Shown: in pieces, positions 51,620 to 60,116 of the stretch | Layout of the letters: every line of letters starts with the position of its first letter | Numbering within the stretch: the first letter of the stretch is position 1 | Source: Qipengyuania_B thermophila | GTDB taxonomy: Bacteria > Pseudomonadota > Alphaproteobacteria > Sphingomonadales > Sphingomonadaceae | Assembly: GCF_004153605.1 (NCBI RefSeq) | Contig: NZ_SDSI01000001.1 | Span: 558,001-622,000 of the forward strand | Direction: 5' to 3' | DNA length: 64,000 bases | Notes under the pieces: generated by a model | What the model was told of the DNA's origin: nothing | Seen by the model: only the letters and a program-made list of their open reading frames with translations | Databases searched by the model: none | Program-made: the position numbers and the translations under genes

Positions 51620-51925
51620 GCTGCTTTGAGTCCAGGCGACGATCCCGCTCCTCGGGGTGCGTGTTCGTCAGCGACCCGCAGCAGATCCCCACCAAGGCTG
51701 CATTCGGAGCGAACGGCGCCATCGAAACAAAGTCCCGTTCGGTGTCGAACCTGCTGCCGGGCCGGTTCCTCGGCAAACGCGCCCTCCGGCATCAAGGGCA
51801 AGGATGGTCTGATGCAGCATGGCGTCGTGCGAAGAGCCGTACACGTCGTCACCAGTCCCGCACCCGTTACTCCCCCGCCGCGCCGCGGCGGCGCTGTCGC
51901 CAGCCGGTGCGTGGCGAGGCCGGTC
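51620..51925. other. non-coding stretch after attR
   Basis: I see no gene. It is the original downstream flank of tRNA-Arg, converging on the TonB receptor gene end. Frames across it are open only because of base composition. Confidence 0.5.
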
Positions 51926-54322
51926 CTAGAAGCTCACCCGTCCGGTCACGCCGAAGTACCGGTCGGCCTCGCGCGGGATGATGTAGCGGTAGCTTCCACC
52001 CGGTCCTCCCGACGTGATGGCGGCGGCGAAGCTCTGGTCGAAGAGGTTGCGGACCTGGAAGGCAAGGCGGAAGCGGTCGCGCGCGTCGATGACGGCCAGC
52101 GACAGGTCGACGAGCGCATAGCCGTCGATCGTGGTCGCCGCGCGCACCGCCGGATTGGCGTCGAACTGGCTGATCTGCTCGGACTGCCACGAGGCGATGG
52201 CATTGACGCCGAAATCGACTGCCCCGCCGGTGCGCAGACGCCAGTCACCGGCGAGCGAGGCCTTCCACTCCGGCGCATAGGCAAGGCGCGTTCCCGGCGG
52301 GATGACGCCGGTGACATTCCCTGCCGGCTGGCGGAACTGGTCCACGCGGGCGTCGGTGTAGGCGATGCCGCCCGACAGCGACAGGTCGCGGGTGGGGGCG
52401 AAGATCAGGTCGAGCTCGGCTCCGCGAGTCGAGATGCGTCCGGCATTGGTAAACCGGGTCACGACCACCCCCGCAACCACGTCGGGATTGTTGGCCTGGA
52501 AGTTGTCGTAGCGCGCGTAATAACCGGACAGGTTCAGCACCAGACGGCCGTCGAGGAAGCTGTTCTTGATCCCCGCCTCGTAGCTGTCGACCGTTTCCGG
52601 CTCGATGACATTGGTGCCGGTGCTCGCCAGATTGAAGAAGATGTTGAAGGCCGGCCCCTTGTAGCCGCGCGTCCACGTCGCATAGAGGACGTTGTCCGGC
52701 GTCAGGTCGAACTGCGCGCCCGCCATGCCGGACCAGTTGTCGTTGGTGGTCTTGGCGGTGAAGGGCACGCCGTTGGAGGCGGCCACGGCCTGTCCTTGGG
52801 CGATGTTAGGCGCCACGCCCGCGGCGACGAGCTGCTGGTAACGGTCGAACACGCCCTGATCGAAGTTCGGCTGGATTCCCGGACCGGCGAGCGCGGTGCG
52901 GCGGATGTGGAACACGTCGAGCTGGTCATGCGTGAACCGAAGACCGCCCAGCAGGCGGAACTGGTCGGTGATGTTCAGCGTCACCCGCGCGAACGCGGCC
53001 AGGTTCTTGAAGGTTGAGCCGAACGTCGCTGTGCCCGACGGCCGGGTGACGACGATGCCGGGCGCGTCGCAGGCCGTGAGGACGGGCTGCGCCGGCGTGC
53101 ACAGCACCACGTCGCGAGTGAAGGTGCGCTCCGTGTCCGCCCAGCTGTAGAACAGCCCGCCGACATATTCGAGCAGTCCGCCCTGCGGCGATGTCAGGCG
53201 CAGCTCCTGGGTGAAGGTCTTGCCGGTCTGCGGCCCGACGTCGTGCAGCTCGTTGAGGCCGGCATTGGCGAAGGGTCGCGGCAGCCAGTCGCCGTCGCGG
53301 ATCTCCTCGTTGTCGTAGCGCCGCCACGAGGTGATCGAGGTCACGGTGTTGGTGCCCAGCGTGGCGTCGATCTGGACCGAGGCGCCGTAGGACTCCTCGT
53401 TGGTCGCGGTGACGAGGTTCTGCCGCACGCGGCGGGTCGCGTCCCCCTGCGGCGCGGGCAGCACCTGGGCGGCAAGGTTCGCCGGAACGGTGCCGATCGC
53501 CTCGGCGCAGCAGTCGTCCTTGGCGCGGCGGTAATCGGCAATGACGGTGATGCTGAGGTCGGGCGTGGGCTCGATCACCGCGAGGCCGCGCACTCCCCAG
53601 CGATCATAGCCGTTCACCCGGCGTGAGACACCGGGCGCCTCGTTGAACAGGTTGCCGTCATAGTCGCTCACGAAGCCCGTGAGGCGCAGGCCCGCGCCGG
53701 CGCCCAGCGGAAGGTCGAGCGCGGCGCGCACCCGGTACTCGTTGCCCTCCCCGAAGAAGTAGCCCGCGTCGACATAGCCGCCCAGCGTGTCGCCCGGCCG
53801 CCGGCTGACGATGCTGATCACCCCGGCGCTGGCATTCTTGCCGAACAGCGTGCCCTGCGGCCCGCGCAGCACCTCGATCCGCTCGATGTCGACGAGGTCG
53901 CTGAAGGCCTCGCCCGCGCGCGAGAACACCACGCCGTCCACCACCGTCGACACCGACGGCTCGCCGGCGATGGAGAAGGTGGAGGTGCCGACCCCGCGCA
54001 GGAACAGCGACTGGTTGATGCTCGTCCCCGATTTGCGGAAGTTCAGCGTCGGCACGAGATACTGCGCATTCTCGAGATTGATGCCGCCCTGCTGTTCGAC
54101 GAGGCTGCCGCCGACGACGGAGACGGACAGGGGCACGTCCTGCAGCCGCTCCTCCCGCTTCTGTGCGGTGACGATGATTTCGGTGCCGACGGTCGTGTCA
54201 TCCCGCTGTTCGGGCAGTGCCGCCTGTCCCGCCTGCGCCTGGGCCGGTGCCGGCGCGGCGACCATGGCGGCCAGCGCGATGGTGGCGGCTCCTGCGAGCG
54301 AGCCCTTGTCGATTGCCTTCAT
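51926..54322 (-). CDS. TonB-dependent outer-membrane receptor
   Basis: This 798-residue receptor has a signal peptide cut near AQA-QA, a TonB-box-like EIIVTAQKREERLQDVPLSVSV, a plug domain (about 50-170 with LFLRGVGTSTFSIAGEPSVS and IERIEVLRGPQGTLFGKNASAG) and a long beta-barrel ending in the C-terminal aromatic GRVSF. The style is that of sphingomonad receptors for carbohydrates, aromatics or other nutrients rather than siderophores. It leads the possible uptake and catabolism cluster that includes the MFS and monooxygenase genes. Confidence 0.93.
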   Translation of the reverse strand: MKAIDKGSLAGAATIALAAMVAAPAPAQAQAGQAALPEQRDDTTVGTEIIVTAQKREERLQDVPLSVSVVGGSLVEQQGGINLENAQYLVPTLNFRKSGTSINQSLFLRGVGTSTFSIAGEPSVSTVVDGVVFSRAGEAFSDLVDIERIEVLRGPQGTLFGKNASAGVISIVSRRPGDTLGGYVDAGYFFGEGNEYRVRAALDLPLGAGAGLRLTGFVSDYDGNLFNEAPGVSRRVNGYDRWGVRGLAVIEPTPDLSITVIADYRRAKDDCCAEAIGTVPANLAAQVLPAPQGDATRRVRQNLVTATNEESYGASVQIDATLGTNTVTSITSWRRYDNEEIRDGDWLPRPFANAGLNELHDVGPQTGKTFTQELRLTSPQGGLLEYVGGLFYSWADTERTFTRDVVLCTPAQPVLTACDAPGIVVTRPSGTATFGSTFKNLAAFARVTLNITDQFRLLGGLRFTHDQLDVFHIRRTALAGPGIQPNFDQGVFDRYQQLVAAGVAPNIAQGQAVAASNGVPFTAKTTNDNWSGMAGAQFDLTPDNVLYATWTRGYKGPAFNIFFNLASTGTNVIEPETVDSYEAGIKNSFLDGRLVLNLSGYYARYDNFQANNPDVVAGVVVTRFTNAGRISTRGAELDLIFAPTRDLSLSGGIAYTDARVDQFRQPAGNVTGVIPPGTRLAYAPEWKASLAGDWRLRTGGAVDFGVNAIASWQSEQISQFDANPAVRAATTIDGYALVDLSLAVIDARDRFRLAFQVRNLFDQSFAAAITSGGPGGSYRYIIPREADRYFGVTGRVSF

Positions 54323-54382
54323 CCCCGTTCCCCCTGTCTTGGTCCCCTATACACCCCCCGGCGCCGGCAGAGAAGCGAACCC

Positions 54383-55624
54383 TCAGGCCGACAGGGCCGC
54401 ATGGCGTCCCTCCCCCGGCATGACCAGCCGGAGCCAGCCAAGCGCGAAAAGATACGACACCGCGGCAAACAGGAACAGCGGGGTGTAGCCGATCTGCGCC
54501 GCCAGCACCTCGCCCGCCACCCAGACCATCGCCATGCCGCCGATGTTGCCGAAAAACGCGCCGAACGCGGTCACGCGCCCGACCTTGGCGCGGGGCACGA
54601 CGTCGGTGATCGTGCCGAAGATGCTGAGCGAAAAGCCTTGATGCCCGGCCAGCACCACGGCCATCATCACCGCCACGGCCCAGAAACTGTCGAGCTGAAG
54701 CACCAGCGGAACGGGCAGAACCACCAGCGCCGAGGTGAGCATCACCGACTGCCGGACCTGACGGGCGCTCCAGCCGCGCGCCAGCAGGCGGCCGGAAATC
54801 CACCCGGCGAACAGCGCCCCCAGTCCCGATCCGGCGTAGGCGATGGCGAGCGGCAGCGCGAGCTCCTGCGTCGACAGGTCATAGGTGCGGCGGTAGAAGT
54901 CGGGCAGCCAGAAGGCGAGCAGCCACCAGGTCGAATCCGACAGCGCCTTGGCGATGACGATGGCCCAGGTGCGCCTTTCGCGCAGGATCGGTCCATAGGG
55001 GCGGCCATCATCGGAGAAGTCGAGCGCGGGATCCTCGGCCCGGTCGGCGAACACCACGCCGCGCGCCGCGATCCACCAGAGCGCCAGGATCACGAACCCT
55101 CCCAGACCCGCGAACAGCAGGGCGCCGCGCCAGCCATAGCTCGCCGCGAGCACCGGGATGAAGAAGGGGAACACGATGGTGCCGAACGCCGCGATCAGCG
55201 TGCCGACCCCGATGGCCAGGCTGCGCAGCCGCGGTCCGAACAGCGTCGCCACCGTCTTGATCGTGAGCGGCGTCTGCACCGCCTCCGTCGCGCCCAGCCC
55301 GAGCCGCGCCGCCACCACCTGCCACCCGCTCACGGCCCAGCCATGCGCCATGGCGGCAAGGCTCCAGGCCGTGACGCCGACCGCCATTGACCGCCGCACG
55401 CCCAGCCGGTCGATCATCCAGCCGGTGAACAGGAAGGAGCAGGCGGCGGCGAACTGCGTCACCGCCGCCAGCCGGCCGAAATCCGCATCCGACCAGCCGA
55501 ACTCTGCCGACATGTCGGGCTTGAGGATGGCGATGATCGGCCGGTCCATGGCGTTGAAGATGCCGGCCGCGCACAGCAGGCCGAACAGGAGCCAGGCCCG
55601 CCACGGCCGCACCACGCCGGTCAA
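54383..55624 (-). CDS. MFS transporter
   Basis: The 413-residue protein has 12 evident membrane helices and the MFS loop motif GWMIDRLGVRRSMA between helices 2 and 3. The layout (short N-terminus, KPDMSAEFGWSDADFGRL start) resembles the ACS/hexuronate and aromatic-acid transporter group. It probably carries the product of the TonB receptor across the inner membrane. The start is TTG 55624, three bases after the monooxygenase stop; GTG 55615 is an alternative. Confidence 0.88.
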   Translation of the reverse strand: MTGVVRPWRAWLLFGLLCAAGIFNAMDRPIIAILKPDMSAEFGWSDADFGRLAAVTQFAAACSFLFTGWMIDRLGVRRSMAVGVTAWSLAAMAHGWAVSGWQVVAARLGLGATEAVQTPLTIKTVATLFGPRLRSLAIGVGTLIAAFGTIVFPFFIPVLAASYGWRGALLFAGLGGFVILALWWIAARGVVFADRAEDPALDFSDDGRPYGPILRERRTWAIVIAKALSDSTWWLLAFWLPDFYRRTYDLSTQELALPLAIAYAGSGLGALFAGWISGRLLARGWSARQVRQSVMLTSALVVLPVPLVLQLDSFWAVAVMMAVVLAGHQGFSLSIFGTITDVVPRAKVGRVTAFGAFFGNIGGMAMVWVAGEVLAAQIGYTPLFLFAAVSYLFALGWLRLVMPGEGRHAALSA

Positions 55625-55627
55625 GCG

Positions 55628-56719
55628 TCAGACACCGAGCGGGGCATGGTCGAGCCGGGGCAGCACATGGCGGGCGAACAGGTCCGCCTCGGCGGCGTGG
55701 GGGTATCCGGACAGGATGAAGGCGTCGATGCCTTCCGCGCGGTACGCCTCAAGCTTGGCAAGCACCTGGTCCGGATCGCCGACGATCGCCGCGCCGCAGC
55801 CTGACCGGGCGCGGCCGATGCCCGTCCATAGATTCGCCTCGATATAGCCGTCCTGCCGCGCCGCCTCCTCGCGCAGCTCTGCTTGACGGGCGACCCCGGC
55901 AGACTGGCTGTCGAGCGACTTCGCGCGGATCGCCTCCCCCGTGGCCGCGTCGAGCCGCGACAGCAGCCGGTCGGCCGCGGCCCGCGCCTGTGCCTCCGTC
56001 TCGCGCACGATGACGTGCACGCGGAAGCCGAACCTCAGCGTTCTTCCGAAGCGGGCGGCGCGCGCACGCAGATCGGCGACGATGCCGCGCACGCCTTCCA
56101 GCGTGTCTGGCCACATCAGATAGACGTCGCATCCTCGCGCCGCCGCGTCCCGAGCGGCCGGAGACAGGCCGCCGAAATAGAGCGGCGGACAGCGTCCGGA
56201 AAGCGTGCCGACACGAGGCGGATCGAGGTCGAAGGACCAGAATTCGCCGCGGTGAGACAGGTGTTCGCCGTTCAGCAGGGTGCGCAGGATGTGCATCGCC
56301 TCGACCGTGCGGGCGTAGCGCGGTTCGCTCGCCAGCGTTTCGCCGGGCAGGTCGCTGGAGATGATGTTCACCGTCAGCCGCGGCAGGCCGCCGATCATCC
56401 CCAGCATCCGGTCCAGCGTCGCGATCTGACGGGCAAGCTGCGGTGGCCAGCTTTCTCCGACCCGCACCGCCATCAGCATCCGGATGCGCCGGGTGAGCGC
56501 GGCCATGCCGGCGACGAATGCGGTCGTGTCGATGCCGAGCTGGTAGCCCGAGGGGCACAGGATGTTGTCGAACCCGCCGGTCTCGGCCTGAAGAACGATG
56601 TCGCGGCAATGGTCCCAGGACGACTGCAGCCGCGCGTCCGGCATGCCCAGAAACTCGTAATCGTCATCGCACAGCGCCGCAAACCAGCTCACCTCGCATG
56701 GTTGCAGCGCCGTGGTCAT
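55628..56719 (-). CDS. LLM-class flavin-dependent monooxygenase (SsuD-like)
   Basis: This 363-residue TIM-barrel oxidoreductase of the luciferase-like group is closest in pattern to alkanesulfonate monooxygenase: MLMAVRVGESWPPQLARQIATLDRML, GGLPRLTVNIISSDLPGE, and PPLYFGGLSPAARDAAARGCDVYLMW. It would use reduced flavin and O2 to oxygenate a substrate such as a sulfonate, and a separate reductase would be needed. It is coupled to the aldo/keto reductase (ATGA) and the MFS gene. Confidence 0.9.
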   Translation of the reverse strand: MTTALQPCEVSWFAALCDDDYEFLGMPDARLQSSWDHCRDIVLQAETGGFDNILCPSGYQLGIDTTAFVAGMAALTRRIRMLMAVRVGESWPPQLARQIATLDRMLGMIGGLPRLTVNIISSDLPGETLASEPRYARTVEAMHILRTLLNGEHLSHRGEFWSFDLDPPRVGTLSGRCPPLYFGGLSPAARDAAARGCDVYLMWPDTLEGVRGIVADLRARAARFGRTLRFGFRVHVIVRETEAQARAAADRLLSRLDAATGEAIRAKSLDSQSAGVARQAELREEAARQDGYIEANLWTGIGRARSGCGAAIVGDPDQVLAKLEAYRAEGIDAFILSGYPHAAEADLFARHVLPRLDHAPLGV

Positions 56720-57609
56720 GGCAAAGGCTCCCCCGTTCCCGCCTGCAGCACCGCGTACCACTGTTCGCGCGTCCATTCCACCTGCAATGCCGCCGCTGCG
56801 CCCCGGATGCGTTCGGGCTGCTGGCTACCGACGATGGGGATGACGCGGGCGGGATGCACCATCAGCCAGCTCAGCGCGGCAGCGGTGGCGTCGGCGCCGA
56901 AGGCGGCACCCTGCCGGGCGAGAAGGTGCCCCGCCGGATTGCCGTCCGCGAGCAGCCGGCCTCCGCCCAGCGGCGACCATGCCAGCACCGCCATCCCCTC
57001 GGCCATCGCCTGATCGAGGGTGCCGTCGTACAGCGGCGCCGCGCGGAGCGGCGAAAACTCGGGCTGAGTGGAAACGATCGGCAGGTCAAGGAAGGTCTTG
57101 AGCGCCGTCACCTCGGCGGGGGCATGGTTGGACACGCCGAGCGCCCGCACCTTGCCAGCCTCGACCATCCGCGTCAGCGCCGCCGCAACCTCCTGCGGAT
57201 GGGTGAGGAAATCCCGGCGGTGGATCTGGTAAAGCTCCACGCGCTCGGTCCGGAGCCGCCGCAGCGATGCCTCCAGCGCCTGCGCCAGATAGCTGGCGGC
57301 CGAATTGTAGGGGACCGGCGGGGTGATGCCGCCCTTCGTCGCCAGCACCACCTGCTCGCGCAGGCCGGGCGCCTCGGCGAAGGCCTCGCCCAGCAACTCT
57401 TCCGCGCCGCCGAAGCCGAGCGGCGACCCGTAGCCGTAGATGTCGGCCGTGTCGAACAGGGTGATCCCGGCATCGAGGGCCGCGTCGATGCGCGCGCGCA
57501 CGGCCCGCACGTCGCCGTCGAGCCGCCACATCCCCCAGGCCAGCGGGCTGATGGTGATGCCGCTGGAGCCGAGCGGGCGAGGCTGGCGCGGCGGGACAAG
57601 TTCGGTCAT
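56716..57609 (-). CDS. aldo/keto reductase
   Basis: The 297-residue protein is an NADPH-dependent oxidoreductase of the YdhF/Tas type. It has the DTADIYGYG motif with catalytic Tyr, ATKGGI with Lys, YQIHRRD with His, and VIPIVGSQQPERI for the nucleotide tail. It reduces an aldehyde or ketone, possibly the product of the monooxygenase it is coupled to. Transcribed leftward, diverging from the Gfo/Idh/MocA gene across a 39-bp gap. Confidence 0.92.
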   Translation of the reverse strand: MTELVPPRQPRPLGSSGITISPLAWGMWRLDGDVRAVRARIDAALDAGITLFDTADIYGYGSPLGFGGAEELLGEAFAEAPGLREQVVLATKGGITPPVPYNSAASYLAQALEASLRRLRTERVELYQIHRRDFLTHPQEVAAALTRMVEAGKVRALGVSNHAPAEVTALKTFLDLPIVSTQPEFSPLRAAPLYDGTLDQAMAEGMAVLAWSPLGGGRLLADGNPAGHLLARQGAAFGADATAAALSWLMVHPARVIPIVGSQQPERIRGAAAALQVEWTREQWYAVLQAGTGEPLP

Positions 57610-57648
57610 AGCTCGCCTTGTAGAGCCTCAGGGGGAAGACAGGCAATC

Positions 57649-58725
57649 ATGCGCTACGGCATCGTCGGAACCGGCATGATGGGTGTGGAGCACATCCGCA
57701 ACATCCTGCTCCAGGAAGACGCGCAGATCGTGGCGCTGGCCGATCCGGTGGACACCTCGCTCGGCTGGGCGAGGGCGGCTCTTGGCGATGCCGCCGGCGA
57801 GGTCGTGTGCCATGCCAGCGCCGCGGAGCTGGCGCGCGCGGCGCCGCTCGATGCGGTCGTGGTGGCCTCGCCCAACCACACGCATCGCGCGGTGCTGGAG
57901 CCGCTGCTCGACACCGATGCCGCCATCCTCTGCGAGAAGCCGCTCGCCACGACGGTCGAGGACGCGCGCTGGATCGTGGACGCTGCCGCCGGGCGCGCCG
58001 CGCCGTTCTGGTGCGGCATGGAATACCGGTTCATGCCGCCGGCCGGTGCGTTCATCGAGGAGGTTCACGGCGGACGGGTCGGCACGCTGCGCATGCTGTC
58101 GATCCGCGAGCATCGCTTTCCCTTTCTGCCGAAGGTCGGCGACTGGAACAGGTTTGCGCGCAACACCGGCGGCACGATGGTCGAGAAATGCTGCCACTTC
58201 TTCGACCTGATGCGGCTGATCGTGGGGTCGGAGCCGGTGCGGGTGTTCTGTTCGGGCGCGATGGACGTCAACCATCTCGACGAACGCTATGACGGCAAGC
58301 GCCCCGACATCATCGACAACAGCTTCACCACCGTCGAGTTCGCTAACGGCGCGCGGGCCATGCTCGACCTGTGCATGTTCGCCGAAGGGACAGAGCACCA
58401 GGAGGAGATGTCCGCCACCGGCGAGCGGGGACGGCTAGACGTGCTGATCCCGCCCGGCGATCTCGTGTGGAGCCCGCGCGTCCCGTTTGGCAGCCCCAAG
58501 GCGGTCGAGCGGCGGCATGTGCCCGTCGACGTCGCGGCGATGGCGGCCGGTTCCCATCACGGTGCCAGCTTCTACCAGCACCGGGCCTTTGCCGCCGCGG
58601 CGCGCGGCGAGGCAGAGGTGCAGGTGTCCGCCGACGACGGGCTTCGGGCCGTTGCAATGGGCGTTGCCGCCGAAATCAGCGCGCGCGAGCACCGCGTGGT
58701 GATGATGGAGGAACTTGGCCTGTGA
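57649..58725 (+). CDS. Gfo/Idh/MocA-family dehydrogenase
   Basis: The 358-residue NAD(P)-dependent oxidoreductase has a Rossmann start GIVGTGMMGVEHIRNI, the EKPLATT lysine motif, and the C-terminal Gfo/Idh domain (GGTMVEKCCHFFDLMRLIVG with the conserved His of the active site). Such enzymes oxidise sugars, cyclitols or their derivatives. The first gene of a rightward pair; the stop overlaps the GTG of the FAD protein. Diverges from the reductase gene, so one intergenic region may control both arms of the cluster. Confidence 0.92.
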   Translation: MRYGIVGTGMMGVEHIRNILLQEDAQIVALADPVDTSLGWARAALGDAAGEVVCHASAAELARAAPLDAVVVASPNHTHRAVLEPLLDTDAAILCEKPLATTVEDARWIVDAAAGRAAPFWCGMEYRFMPPAGAFIEEVHGGRVGTLRMLSIREHRFPFLPKVGDWNRFARNTGGTMVEKCCHFFDLMRLIVGSEPVRVFCSGAMDVNHLDERYDGKRPDIIDNSFTTVEFANGARAMLDLCMFAEGTEHQEEMSATGERGRLDVLIPPGDLVWSPRVPFGSPKAVERRHVPVDVAAMAAGSHHGASFYQHRAFAAAARGEAEVQVSADDGLRAVAMGVAAEISAREHRVVMMEELGL

Positions 58726-60092
58726 ACGGCGGGCAGGCCCGCCGCGACGGGTCGGACGTGCTGATCGTCGGCGGCGGCGCTTCGGGCACCCTGCTCGCGC
58801 TCAACCTCCTGCGGTCGGGTACGCTCCGCGTGACTTTGGCCGAGCGGGTGGACCGCCAATGGGCGCGCGGCATCGCCTACTCGGCGGCCGATCCCGTGCA
58901 CCTTCTCAACGTCCGCGCTGGCGGGATGAGCGCCTTTCCCGACGAGCCGGCGCACTTTGCCCGCTGGCTCGAAGCCCGTGCGGCGGGCGCTGCGGACAGC
59001 TTCGTGCCGCGCACCCTCTATGGCGATTACCTCGCCGACCTGCTCGAGGGGGCACAGCGTGCGCAGCCGGACCGGCTGCACCGGCTCGGCCGGGCCATCA
59101 CTGCACTGGAGCCGGTGCCCGGCGGGTGGCGCGCGCATGCGCCGCCATGCGCGCCGATGGTCTTTGCCCATGCGGTGCTGGCTCCCGGCAATTTCGCCCC
59201 GCTCGCCCCGCCCGGTCTCGACCCTGCCGCGCTGGGCGCGGACCTGTATTGCGGCGACCCGTGGAGCGACACGCTGGCGCAAGGACTGGCCGCGGGGGAC
59301 ACGGTGCTGCTGCTGGGAACGGGGCTGACCGCCATCGACGCGGCGCTGCTGCTCGCCGCGCGGGGGTTTGCCGGCACCGTCATCGCCCTCTCGCGTCGCG
59401 GCCTCATGCCCCGCGCGCACGATCCGGCGCAGCCGCCGGTCGAGCTGCGGCGCGATGTGCCGGCAGGACCGCTCTCCCGGCTGGTGCGGGAGGTCAGGGC
59501 CGCCGCGGCACGGCAGGGATGGCGGGGCGCCGTGGATGCGCTGCGTCCGGTGACACAGCCCCTGTGGGCCGCTGCCGACCCCGCCGCCAGACGCCGCTTC
59601 CTGCGCCACCTGCGGCCCTACTGGGACGTTCACCGGCACCGCGTGGCGCCCGAGATCGCCCGGCGCGTGGCGGAGATGGAGGAAAGCGGGCGCCTCAAGG
59701 TCGCTGCCGGCCGGCTGCTGGCGACCGAGGCGCAGGGACGTCACGTGGCGGTCACGTGGCGCGCCCGCGGCGGCGGCGAGCCACAGCGCCTGCGCGTGCG
59801 CCGCATCGTCAACTGCACCGGCCCGCAGGGCGACCTGCGCCGGACAGACGATCCGCTGCTCACGCAGATGCTTGCCGAGGGGCACATCCGTCCCGATCCA
59901 CTCGACCTCGGCATCGACGTGACGCCTGCCCTGCAGGTCATCGGCCGCTCGGGATCGCCGGTTTCGGGACTGCACGCCCTCGGCCCGGTGACGCGCGGAA
60001 CGTTCTGGGAGACGGTGGCCGTGCCGGACATCCGGGTGCAGGCGCAGACGCTCTCCGTCCGCCTTGCCGGAGCCGAGGTTCCCGCTGTCTGA
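58722..60092 (+). CDS. FAD/NAD(P)-binding oxidoreductase
   Basis: The 456-residue protein has an N-terminal dinucleotide motif VLIVGGGASGTLLALNLL and RGIAYSAADPVHLLNVRAGGMSAFPDE (NAD_binding_9 type), a second nucleotide site LLLGTGLTAIDAALLLAARG, and a C-terminal VNCTGPQGDLRR. It belongs to the family often annotated as FAD/NAD(P)-binding or hydroxyacylglutathione-like oxidoreductases. It may recycle a cofactor for the neighbouring enzymes. GTG 58722 overlaps the upstream stop (GTGA). Confidence 0.87.
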   Translation: MNGGQARRDGSDVLIVGGGASGTLLALNLLRSGTLRVTLAERVDRQWARGIAYSAADPVHLLNVRAGGMSAFPDEPAHFARWLEARAAGAADSFVPRTLYGDYLADLLEGAQRAQPDRLHRLGRAITALEPVPGGWRAHAPPCAPMVFAHAVLAPGNFAPLAPPGLDPAALGADLYCGDPWSDTLAQGLAAGDTVLLLGTGLTAIDAALLLAARGFAGTVIALSRRGLMPRAHDPAQPPVELRRDVPAGPLSRLVREVRAAAARQGWRGAVDALRPVTQPLWAAADPAARRRFLRHLRPYWDVHRHRVAPEIARRVAEMEESGRLKVAAGRLLATEAQGRHVAVTWRARGGGEPQRLRVRRIVNCTGPQGDLRRTDDPLLTQMLAEGHIRPDPLDLGIDVTPALQVIGRSGSPVSGLHALGPVTRGTFWETVAVPDIRVQAQTLSVRLAGAEVPAV

Positions 60093-60116
60093 GGCGGCCT
60101 GCGCCGCCGGCTCTGC

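Noticed and set aside
51561..51776. A short leftward frame containing HPTGFEPVTSAFGG
   Set aside because: This is the well-known spurious translation antisense to the tRNA 3' end (here the attR copy), and a similar one appears at the intact tRNA.
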